Below, piece after piece: positions 4,587 to 11,259 of a DNA stretch of 11,754 nucleotides. Under the pieces are notes generated by a model, which saw nothing but the letters and a program-made list of their open reading frames with translations, had not been told where the DNA came from and did no database searches. The DNA is from an uncultured Peptococcaceae bacterium (GTDB lineage Bacteria; Bacillota; Peptococcia; Peptococcales; Peptococcaceae). The position numbers and the translations under genes are program-made. Within the stretch, counting starts at the first letter, position 1. Each line of letters opens with the position of its first letter. The stretch covers positions 1-11,754 of the forward strand of contig CAUDRX010000066.1 of assembly GCA_958451915.1 (NCBI GenBank), in the 5' to 3' direction.

Positions 4587-7511
4587 ATGAAAAAGACACA
4601 CATATGGCGCGGCTGCTGTGCATGGGCCCTTTGCGGGGCTTTGCTCAGCACGGCGGTGCCGCAGGCTGGATGGACGGCAGAAGATGAGCCTATGGACGAA
4701 AGTGGTGCGATACAGTATGAGAGTTGGGATGATTTAAACCATGTATGGAAGAATGAAGTCTTAGGACCGGATGCATATGAATTTGTGCAGCCTGGAGATA
4801 CTGACTGGAATGATGATAATGGTGGATGGTACGTTGTACAGGCTACTGACACAATTATTAAGACATATGATCGGATAAAGATTGATGGAGATGTTCACCT
4901 GATCTTGATGAATGGCAGTTCTTTTGAGTGTCAAAATGGTATCCAGGTGAATGAAGGATCAAGCCTTTCAATATATGGACAGGAAGCGAACTCAGATGCT
5001 GTTCCGGGCACTATAAATGTAAAGATTATAACAGAAAATGCAGAGTATGCAGGGATTGGGGGCAGTAAAAATGCGCCTGATGCAGGCACGATCAATATTC
5101 ATGGTGGGATAATTGATGTGGAAGGAAATAGAAATAGTGCCGGAATTGGCGGAAGCAGTAAAGGTACTACAGGTAAGATCAATCTCTATGGTGGTGAGAT
5201 CAACGCTACTGGTGGGCGTAATGGTGCGGGCATAGGTGGAGGAGATGGAATCTCTAAAGTAGATAGCATCATCATCAATGAACGTGCAAACGTTACGGCT
5301 ACTGGCGGTATTGGTGGCGGGGCCGGTATTGGCGGCGGTCGCAGTGGAAATTGCGACAGTGTTCAGATCAATGGTGGCGTTGTAAAAGCTGACGGAAAGG
5401 ATGGCGGGGCTGGTATTGGTTCTGGAAGTGGTAATAGAAACAAAGGGACTATTTTGATCAGTGGTGGTACTATTATAGCCAATGGTGGAGATGGAACTGA
5501 TAACGGTGGAGCCGGAATTGGAGGGAGTGGTGGATCAAATTCAGGATATGCAGGCGGTTCCATCATAATTGATGGAGGGTATGTTATAGCGACCGGTGGT
5601 ATTGGGTCTAAAAATTGTGGCGATGGCATAGGCAATGGTGGTGGATTTAAAAGTACCAGTAGTGATCCAAGTACATTTTCAACAGGGGCTCAGGGAAACG
5701 GCATCATTTTTGCTTATGCTGGGGGAGAAAATGCGAGTGCTATTTATGATATAAGTGGTAGACAAGATCTTGCGGACCCTCTGTGGAAGGGGATCATATT
5801 TGAAAATGGTGATGGCAAGGTTTACGGCGATACCACACTGAGCCAATCGTTCGAGATCCCTAAAGACACGACGCTGACGATCGAAAAGGGTAATACGCTG
5901 ACTGTTCCGGACGGCATCATCCTGACGAACAAGGGCAGTATCGTGGGCAATGGCACCCTGATCGGTGCCGTTGCCGAAAAACAGCCAGCTGATACCATTG
6001 ACCGCGGCAGGGTGACGATCAATGCAGCGTCCTCAGAAGGTGGCACAGTCAGCGGTGCCGCTGAATATACCAAAGGGGAGGTTGTCACCCTGACAGCGAC
6101 CGCCGATCCGCATTATCGTTTTAGCGGCTGGTTTGAAGGCGAGAACAACGTGAGTACTGACGCTTCCTATACTTTTGAAGCAGCGAGTGATCGCACCTTG
6201 ACTGCGAAGTTTGAAAAGACCGCGCATGTGTTCAGCGCATGGCAGAGTGACGGCCAAGGGCATCATCTCAGGAGCTGTACCATCAGCGGCTGTACGGAGC
6301 AGGAACAAGAAGCATGCAGCGGCGGCACGGCATCCTGCATCCTTCAGGCCGTCTGCGACACTTGCCAAGGCCGCTATGGCAGCCTTGACCCGACAAACCA
6401 CGCCAAAGAAGCGGTCTGGACCACAACGGCGACAACCCATACCAGGGTTTATCCCTGCTGCCAGGCTGTTATCGGGCCGGAAGCTGCACATACCTGGCAG
6501 GATGGGGACTGTTCCGTCTGTGGTCATCACTGCCTTCATGCGCTGCACTTTGTTGAGCGCGTGGATGCGACCACAAGTCAGACCGGTATGGAAGCCCACT
6601 ATGCCTGCGATCACTGCGGGCTGCTCTTCCGTGATGTAGCAGGTGCTGAGCCTGTGACCGCTGAAGAACTCGTTATCCCTGTGCAGGATACGCCTTCCGC
6701 TGCGCTGGACAAGCCAGGCGTGAAGCTGGAAGCAAGTGCCAACGGCAGTGTGGAGGTTTCGACCAGCGCGCCTGCCTATCGTGAAACGGTGACCATCACA
6801 CTAGTACCGGATGCGGGCTATCATGTTGAAAGCGTCAGCGTCACCGACCGGCGTGGTCAGGCGGTCGCAGTCACCGCTCAGGACGACGGCAGCTATACCT
6901 ACATCCAGCCTTGGGGAACGGTCACGATCAGTGTGACCTTTGCCAGAGATGCCGTCCTATCGGTCACAGAGATCTTCACAGACATTCAGCCAGGCGCCTG
7001 GTACGAAGATGCGGTGCAGTTTGCTTATGACAAAGGCTGGCTGACCGGCACCAGCGCCACGACCTTTGCTCCGGATACAGCAGCCACGCGCGGCATGATC
7101 GTGAGCATCCTGCATCGCCTCGCCGGCGCGCCTGCCGCAGAGACCGATGTGCCTTTTGAAGACGTTGCCTCTGGCGCGTGGTATGCCGACGCCGTGCGCT
7201 GGGGTGTCGCGGAAGGGCTCATCAGCGGCTACGACGATGCCACTTTTGGCCCCGATGATGCCGTGACCCGCGAACAGCTTGCCGCCATGCTCCAGCGTTA
7301 CGACCAGTGGCGTGGTGAGAGCGACAGCGCACGCAGTGATCTTTCCGGTTATGAAGATGCCAGCGCCATCTCTGACTGGGCCATTGACGCCGTGGCATGG
7401 GCTCATGCTCAGGGGCTTTTGACTGGCACCAGCGAGACCACGCTGGATCCGCAGGGGCCAGCTGTCCGCGCGCAGGTGGCCGCCATGCTGCAGCGTTTTC
7501 TTGGAGAATAA
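4587..7511 (+). CDS. Secreted SLH-anchored surface protein with GIGG-repeat passenger
   Basis: This 974-residue protein starts with a signal peptide (KK, hydrophobic core, likely cut after A31 in GWTA/EDE). A Gly-rich region at ~155-352 has seven AGIGG-type motifs alternating with short beta segments such as INIHGGIIDVEG, which suggests a repetitive beta-helix-like passenger. A bacterial-repeat (InlB B-repeat-like) module follows at ~474-543 (YTKGEVVTLTATADPHYRFSGW cut to its core). A Cys/His-rich segment lies at ~547-690 with CxxC pairs, then a second beta-repeat module at ~712-786. Three SLH domains fill ~797-974 (FTDIQPGAWYEDAV, FEDVASGAWYADAV, and a diverged YEDASAISDWAIDAV). SLH domains bind pyruvylated wall polysaccharide, so the protein should be displayed on the cell surface. 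Residues ~32-410 are encoded by DNA of clearly lower G+C than the rest. AGGAGG at 4574-4579 supports ATG 4587. Ligand unknown. Confidence 0.88.
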   Translation: MKKTHIWRGCCAWALCGALLSTAVPQAGWTAEDEPMDESGAIQYESWDDLNHVWKNEVLGPDAYEFVQPGDTDWNDDNGGWYVVQATDTIIKTYDRIKIDGDVHLILMNGSSFECQNGIQVNEGSSLSIYGQEANSDAVPGTINVKIITENAEYAGIGGSKNAPDAGTINIHGGIIDVEGNRNSAGIGGSSKGTTGKINLYGGEINATGGRNGAGIGGGDGISKVDSIIINERANVTATGGIGGGAGIGGGRSGNCDSVQINGGVVKADGKDGGAGIGSGSGNRNKGTILISGGTIIANGGDGTDNGGAGIGGSGGSNSGYAGGSIIIDGGYVIATGGIGSKNCGDGIGNGGGFKSTSSDPSTFSTGAQGNGIIFAYAGGENASAIYDISGRQDLADPLWKGIIFENGDGKVYGDTTLSQSFEIPKDTTLTIEKGNTLTVPDGIILTNKGSIVGNGTLIGAVAEKQPADTIDRGRVTINAASSEGGTVSGAAEYTKGEVVTLTATADPHYRFSGWFEGENNVSTDASYTFEAASDRTLTAKFEKTAHVFSAWQSDGQGHHLRSCTISGCTEQEQEACSGGTASCILQAVCDTCQGRYGSLDPTNHAKEAVWTTTATTHTRVYPCCQAVIGPEAAHTWQDGDCSVCGHHCLHALHFVERVDATTSQTGMEAHYACDHCGLLFRDVAGAEPVTAEELVIPVQDTPSAALDKPGVKLEASANGSVEVSTSAPAYRETVTITLVPDAGYHVESVSVTDRRGQAVAVTAQDDGSYTYIQPWGTVTISVTFARDAVLSVTEIFTDIQPGAWYEDAVQFAYDKGWLTGTSATTFAPDTAATRGMIVSILHRLAGAPAAETDVPFEDVASGAWYADAVRWGVAEGLISGYDDATFGPDDAVTREQLAAMLQRYDQWRGESDSARSDLSGYEDASAISDWAIDAVAWAHAQGLLTGTSETTLDPQGPAVRAQVAAMLQRFLGE
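5049..5647 (+). repeat. Seven-fold degenerate GIGG protein repeat within the SLH protein gene
   Basis: Translated, the stretch has AGIGGS, AGIGGS, AGIGGG, AGIGGG, AGIGSG, AGIGGS and DGIGNG motifs about 25-35 residues apart. Each is followed by a beta-prone segment containing I-x-I or V-x-I and then GG. The DNA copies differ in codon use, so this is an old or selected repeat, not a fresh tandem duplication. Confidence 0.8.
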
Positions 7512-7524
7512 ATGAAGATCAATG

Positions 7525-7561
7525 AAAAAAGAGGACCACTGCTTCCGACAGTGGTCCTCTT
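7525..7561. terminator. Hairpin between convergent SLH gene and tRNA; better terminator for minus strand
   Basis: AAGAGGACCACTG (7529-7541) and CAGTGGTCCTCTT (7549-7561) pair perfectly over 13 bp with a 7-nt loop. Read on the minus strand, six T follow or end the stem (A run 7525-7530), as in an intrinsic terminator. Read on the plus strand the stem is followed only by CGTACTTTC, so termination of the SLH gene would rely on the stem. Confidence 0.8.
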
Positions 7562-7577
7562 CGTACTTTCAGACAAC

Positions 7578-7608
7578 AAAAAAACACATCCGATCGTTCA
7601 GATGTGTT
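7578..7608 (-). terminator. Intrinsic terminator of the tRNA-Ala transcript
   Basis: On the minus strand AACACATC (7608-7601) pairs with GATGTGTT (7590-7583), loop TGAACGATCG, and is followed by a run of seven T (7584-7578). It begins only four bases beyond the tRNA 3' end. Confidence 0.88.
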
Positions 7609-7611
7609 GAG

Positions 7612-7684
<73 letters not shown>

Positions 7685-7697
7685 AGATACGAATATT

Positions 7698-7726
7698 ATA
7701 ATACACGACTGCTGCGGATTTTGCAA
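7698..7726 (-). promoter_or_regulatory. Promoter of tRNA-Ala
   Basis: On the minus strand TTGCAA (7726-7721) and TATTAT (7703-7698) are separated by 17 bp, and transcription would start about 7-8 bases before the mature tRNA 5' end at 7684. Match, spacing and position all fit a tRNA promoter. Confidence 0.75.
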
Positions 7727-7808
7727 GGGCTTTGTACATAATAGATGTAATAAATGAAAAAAATCTCGTTCAATGATACATTATTTCCAATTTGTAACGT
7801 TAAAAGAC

Positions 7809-7846
7809 TGGTCACCATATTGATTATAGTATACAATAATTATAAT
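7809..7846 (+). promoter_or_regulatory. Candidate promoter region of the DacA-like gene in an AT-rich intergenic stretch
   Basis: The 240 bases from 7685 to 7924 carry no gene. Beyond the tRNA promoter they are AT-rich. Two overlapping promoter readings exist: TGGTCA (7809-7814) with TACAAT (7832-7837) at 17 bp, or TTGATT (7820-7825) with TATAAT (7841-7846) at 15 bp. Either gives a leader of about 70-80 bases before ATG 7925. I see no riboswitch or other structured RNA in the leader. Confidence 0.4.
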
Positions 7847-7924
7847 TGCGAGTATTTTTCTTTAGTAATAGACATTTTTTAACCAAATCAGTCAAAAGGG
7901 ATGATATCAAGGAGTGAGCATTTA

Positions 7925-9394
7925 ATGAAAAAAAGAGTCTTATCGGCCCTGATGGTCCTGGTGATGTGCCTGGGCCTGATGCCGGGGATGGCGTCGGCAG
8001 ATGTTCTGACGGAGGACCTGCCAGAGGTTGACGCAGCGAGTTACTGCGTGATCGATGGTGACACCAACCAGGTCCTGTTCGGCAATGATTACAACAAATC
8101 CTTCGACCCGGGCAGCCTGGTCCAGATGATGACGGCGGTGCTGATCATCGAAGAGGGCAATCTCAACGATTCTGTTACGGTGCCAGAGATCCCGGAAAAT
8201 GCCAACGACGGTAACCGTCTCTATCTGCGCAAGGGGGAAAAGATCAGTCTTAACAGCCTGCTCGAAGGCATCATCATCTACAACGCCAACGATGCAGCCA
8301 TCGCAGCGGCCAGCCATCTTGCCGGGTCTGCGGATGATTTCGTGACTGAGATGAATAACCGCGCCAAAGAACTGGGCATGGAAGATACCACTTTCGCATC
8401 GGTCTATGGTTCCGCTGAAGACCAGACGACCACAGCACAGGATATGGCGATCCTGGCAGCGCATGCGTCAAGTCTGCCAAAGTATGTGGAACTGGCGATC
8501 CAGCCGACCCTTGATTGGGACAGCGAGATGAACCAGGATACCGTGACGAATGTCAACGGCATGCAGAATGTGGAACAGCAGGCGATCGGCATCAAGATCA
8601 GCCAGAGTGATCCGCTCAATCTTGCTGCCAGCATCAGCAAGGGCGAGCGCACGGTGATCGGCGTGATGATGGATTGTGAGAGCGAAGACGGCGCTTACCT
8701 GCAGATGCAGAGTGTGATGGATTTTGGCATGGAGAACACCGACGTCGTTGACCTTGTCTCCAAGGATGAAGTCGCGACCACCCTCAATTTTGAAGGCGAC
8801 AAGTCGGTGCGTATCGCCGCCAGTGCGGATTACGCAATGACCACGTCCCAGGGCAACAGCAGCAATTTCCGTTCGGCCATCGTTATCAATCAGGCAGAGC
8901 TGCCGATCAACGCCGGTGATGAAGTCGGTGTCATGCAGATCTACGATGGTGACGAAGTCATTGACGAGGTGCCTCTCATTGCCGAAGACTCTGCCCAGGC
9001 TGGTTTCAATTGGCTGATGCTCCTGACGGTGCTTCTGGCCATCGCTCTTGTGGCTGTGATCGTGATGAATCTCTTTAAACGGCCAACGCATCCAGGCGGC
9101 GGTCAGAGCGGCACCAGAAAGCCTGCTGCCAAAAAGCCTGCAGGTGCCAAGCATGCGACTCCGCCGGCGCGCGTGAGCCACCCACAGCAGAACCGCCCAG
9201 CCAGCGGCCGCGCACCGCAGCAGGGCAAGGCGCAAGGCCAGCGTCCGGCGCCAAAGAGCGGCGCCCACGGCGGCAGCGGCCTCAGCAAGAATGCGATGAA
9301 GAACCCGTCCGTGGGGTCTTCTGCAGGCCGCCAGGGACTTGAGCAGCGCATCAAAGAACGCAATACCCATGATCCGCGCGGAGGCCGGCGATGA
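7925..9394 (+). CDS. DacA-like (peptidase S11 fold) membrane protein, probably catalytically inactive, with basic tail
   Basis: The 489-residue protein begins with a signal peptide (MKKRVL..., likely cut after A25 in MASA/D). The exported domain (~30-280) follows the D-alanyl-D-alanine carboxypeptidase pattern, including the MNNRAKELGMEDTTF block. All three active-site motifs are altered. The family SxxK is S64-L-V-Q67, SxN is N120-A-N122 (in IYNANDAA, where relatives have SGNDAA), and KTG is K224-I-S226. Loss of the general-base Lys alone should abolish acylation. A second beta domain, one membrane segment (~363-384) and a 105-residue tail (385-489) rich in Pro, Gly, Gln and Ala follow; the tail has 22 Lys/Arg against 3 Asp/Glu and should be cytoplasmic. 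AAGGAG at 7909-7914 supports ATG 7925, not the upstream in-frame ATG 7901. Its stop overlaps holA by ATGA. The fold call is firm; the scaffold or sensor role is inferred. Confidence 0.85.
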   Translation: MKKRVLSALMVLVMCLGLMPGMASADVLTEDLPEVDAASYCVIDGDTNQVLFGNDYNKSFDPGSLVQMMTAVLIIEEGNLNDSVTVPEIPENANDGNRLYLRKGEKISLNSLLEGIIIYNANDAAIAAASHLAGSADDFVTEMNNRAKELGMEDTTFASVYGSAEDQTTTAQDMAILAAHASSLPKYVELAIQPTLDWDSEMNQDTVTNVNGMQNVEQQAIGIKISQSDPLNLAASISKGERTVIGVMMDCESEDGAYLQMQSVMDFGMENTDVVDLVSKDEVATTLNFEGDKSVRIAASADYAMTTSQGNSSNFRSAIVINQAELPINAGDEVGVMQIYDGDEVIDEVPLIAEDSAQAGFNWLMLLTVLLAIALVAVIVMNLFKRPTHPGGGQSGTRKPAAKKPAGAKHATPPARVSHPQQNRPASGRAPQQGKAQGQRPAPKSGAHGGSGLSKNAMKNPSVGSSAGRQGLEQRIKERNTHDPRGGRR

Positions 9395-10425
9395 GCCTGC
9401 CGGGCGGCGTGCGTCTCTTCTATGGCAATGACGGGCTGCGCATGGACAACGAAATAGAAGCTTTGATAGAGCGGGTGCTCCCTGATGAGGGCACCCGCCC
9501 TTTCAACCTTGAGCGTATTGATGGTGAAGAGACGCGCGTGTCACAGATACTCGTATTGGCGCGCAGCCTGCCTTTTATGGCTGCGCGGCGTGTCATTGTT
9601 GTGCGGGAGCCGGCATTCCTGGCCGCCGGCGCACGCAAAAAGGGGCTCATTACCGCTGAAGAGGAAAAAGAGTTCCTCGATTTTTGTGCCGCGCCTAATC
9701 CTGATGCGCTCCTGATCCTGCGTTTTACGAGTGATGAAGCGCCCGGCGCCTTTCTCAGGAAGGTCATTGATGCCGCCGATGCGACCCAGTGCCTGCAGCC
9801 GAAAGGCCGCGACATCGTGCCCTGGCTGCGCGCGGAGGCAAAGAAGCTGGGCAAGTCTTTCACACCGCAGGCCCTTGCTATGATGGAAGACCTTGCGCCC
9901 CAGGATGGCACACTCCTTCTGGCCAGCGAGCTCGAAAAGCTGCGACTCTATCTCGCCGACAGCGATGATGTGTTCATTACAGAAGAGGACGTTGCCGCCA
10001 TTGTCACGCCGACGCCGTCGCGGACCATCTTCAATCTCACCGACGCCCTTGTGGAAGGGCGCACCACCACGGCCCTCGCTTCTTATAAAGACTGCCTCTA
10101 TCTCGGCAGCAAACCGCCGCAGGTCCTGCGCCAGCTTGAAGATACTGTGCGCCGCCTGCTGGAGGTGCAGTCTATGCTCGCCGAAGGCATGGGCCCGGCG
10201 GCCATCCGTGCTGAGATCAAGCGCCATGAATTTTACGTTAAAAAGCTCATCAACCAGTCGCGCCGCCTTGAGACGGATGTGCTCTCACGGGTCTATCTCT
10301 ATCTCGTAGAGAGCGATGTCAGGAGCAAGAGCACAGCAGGGCTCGATATGGATGCCTTCGTTGAAGAAGTCATCATCAACTGCTGTGCCACCATTGCCCT
10401 GCGCGGTCGCCGCGGCTATCGATAA
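9391..10425 (+). CDS. holA: DNA polymerase III delta subunit
   Basis: The 344-residue protein is the delta subunit of the clamp loader, which opens the beta sliding clamp for loading onto DNA. The N-terminal VRLFYGNDGLRMDNEIEAL is the start of the degenerate ATPase-like domain. Conserved C-terminal elements include SRTIFNLTDALVEG, the PPQVLRQLEDTVRRLLEV helix, HEFYVKKL and LVESDVRSKS. Length is normal. ATG 9391 overlaps the stop of the DacA-like gene, and GGAGG at 9380-9384, inside that gene's last codons, serves as ribosome binding site. The two are therefore translationally coupled, which is an unexpected pairing of a wall-type protein with a replication protein. It is followed by a strong terminator. 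Confidence 0.93.
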   Translation: MSLPGGVRLFYGNDGLRMDNEIEALIERVLPDEGTRPFNLERIDGEETRVSQILVLARSLPFMAARRVIVVREPAFLAAGARKKGLITAEEEKEFLDFCAAPNPDALLILRFTSDEAPGAFLRKVIDAADATQCLQPKGRDIVPWLRAEAKKLGKSFTPQALAMMEDLAPQDGTLLLASELEKLRLYLADSDDVFITEEDVAAIVTPTPSRTIFNLTDALVEGRTTTALASYKDCLYLGSKPPQVLRQLEDTVRRLLEVQSMLAEGMGPAAIRAEIKRHEFYVKKLINQSRRLETDVLSRVYLYLVESDVRSKSTAGLDMDAFVEEVIINCCATIALRGRRGYR

Positions 10426-10430
10426 AAGAG

Positions 10431-10472
10431 ATGAACGTTTGCAGAAAATTAAGCAAGCGTTCATTTTTTTTT
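10431..10472 (+). terminator. Intrinsic terminator after holA
   Basis: ATGAACGTTTGC (10431-10442) pairs with GCAAGCGTTCAT (10453-10464) over 12 positions with one G-U pair and a 10-nt loop, followed by nine T (10464-10472). It ends the DacA-like/holA unit just after the holA stop. Confidence 0.93.
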
Positions 10473-10483
10473 GCCTTTTTCTC

Positions 10484-10512
10484 TCGAAACGGAACAGCCT
10501 TTCTGCTATAAT
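10484..10512 (+). promoter_or_regulatory. Promoter of the two-component operon, extended -10
   Basis: TGCTATAAT (10504-10512) is a full extended -10 element. TCGAAA at 10484-10489 matches four of six -35 bases at 17-bp spacing. The start of transcription would be near 10519, about 30 bases ahead of ATG 10549. No LytTR direct repeat was recognised next to it. Confidence 0.7.
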
Positions 10513-10548
10513 AAAGGCGTTGATCTTATTATCTCAGAGGGATGCTTT

Positions 10549-11259
10549 ATGTTACATATTGCGATCTGTGACGATGAAAGACCGTTCGTCGCTCATCTCA
10601 GTCAGATGCTTGAACACTACAGCCGGGAAAGTGGTTGTGCGCTCAAGGTCTCTGCCTACAGCGATGGCATGCACCTTGTCGAGCATTATGATCCGACGCT
10701 CGATCTGATCTTTCTTGACATCCGCATGCGTCTGCTCGATGGCCTTGAGACGGCGCGTGCGCTGCGCCGTCTCGACAGCGAGGTGGCGATCATCTTTCTC
10801 ACGACGCTCACCGACTATGCCCTGGAGGGTTACGATGTCCAGGCGACCAATTACATTATCAAGCCCATCGGTTACGCGCGCCTGAAAGCAGAGATGGACA
10901 AGTTCATAGCGCGCCAGCGGCGCAAAGAGCAGCCAGCGCTTGTGATCAGTGATGAGAACGGGCATCACCGGGTGCCGCTGAGCAGCCTGCGTTTTATCGA
11001 GACCGAGGGGCGCAGTCTGCTCTGTCACACCGAGCAGGGGGATCTGCGCTACCACAGGAGCATGAAGGCAATGGAAGCAGCACTTGCCGGGACGGACCTC
11101 GTGCGCTGTCATACCAGCTACATTGTCAATCTGCGCTATGTTCAGGGGGTGCAGAAGCTGGAGATCACACTCACCAGCGGTGAACGCCTGCCCATCAGCC
11201 AGCCGAAGCGCAAGACCTTCATGGCGCGCCTGGCAGAACACTGGGGGAATGCGCTATGA
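10549..11259 (+). CDS. LytTR-family response regulator (AgrA/LytT type)
   Basis: The 236-residue protein has an N-terminal receiver domain (~1-122) and a C-terminal LytTR DNA-binding domain (~130-236). The receiver has the acidic pair D9-D10 (ICDDE), phosphoacceptor D57 (LIFLDIRM), the T85-T86 region and conserved K105 (IIKPI). LytTR features include the LRFIETEGRSLLCHT strand region and HTSYIVNLRYV. Such regulators bind direct repeats upstream of target genes and often control quorum sensing, bacteriocins or wall enzymes. I chose ATG 10549, preceded by AGAGGG at 10536-10541; a longer frame upstream would start inside the holA terminator and is rejected. The stop overlaps the next gene by ATGA. 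No peptide-pheromone gene is visible in the window. Confidence 0.93.
   Translation: MLHIAICDDERPFVAHLSQMLEHYSRESGCALKVSAYSDGMHLVEHYDPTLDLIFLDIRMRLLDGLETARALRRLDSEVAIIFLTTLTDYALEGYDVQATNYIIKPIGYARLKAEMDKFIARQRRKEQPALVISDENGHHRVPLSSLRFIETEGRSLLCHTEQGDLRYHRSMKAMEAALAGTDLVRCHTSYIVNLRYVQGVQKLEITLTSGERLPISQPKRKTFMARLAEHWGNAL

Noticed and set aside
3896..4852. 318-residue open frame on the minus strand
   Set aside because: It lies opposite the MetE-like gene, runs through that gene's terminator and promoter region, and encodes no recognisable domain. Long antisense frames are expected in GC-rich coding DNA.
7685..7924. Small gene or structured RNA in the AT-rich gap
   Set aside because: No frame with a credible ribosome binding site and no long stable stem was found; promoters for the tRNA and the DacA-like gene account for the visible signals.
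8468..9370. 300-residue open frame on the minus strand
   Set aside because: It is antisense to the DacA-like gene, whose signal peptide, fold motifs and ribosome binding site are clear. The antisense product is low-complexity Arg/His/Ala-rich.
10552..11241. 229-residue open frame on the minus strand
   Set aside because: Antisense to the response regulator, which has all receiver and LytTR motifs.
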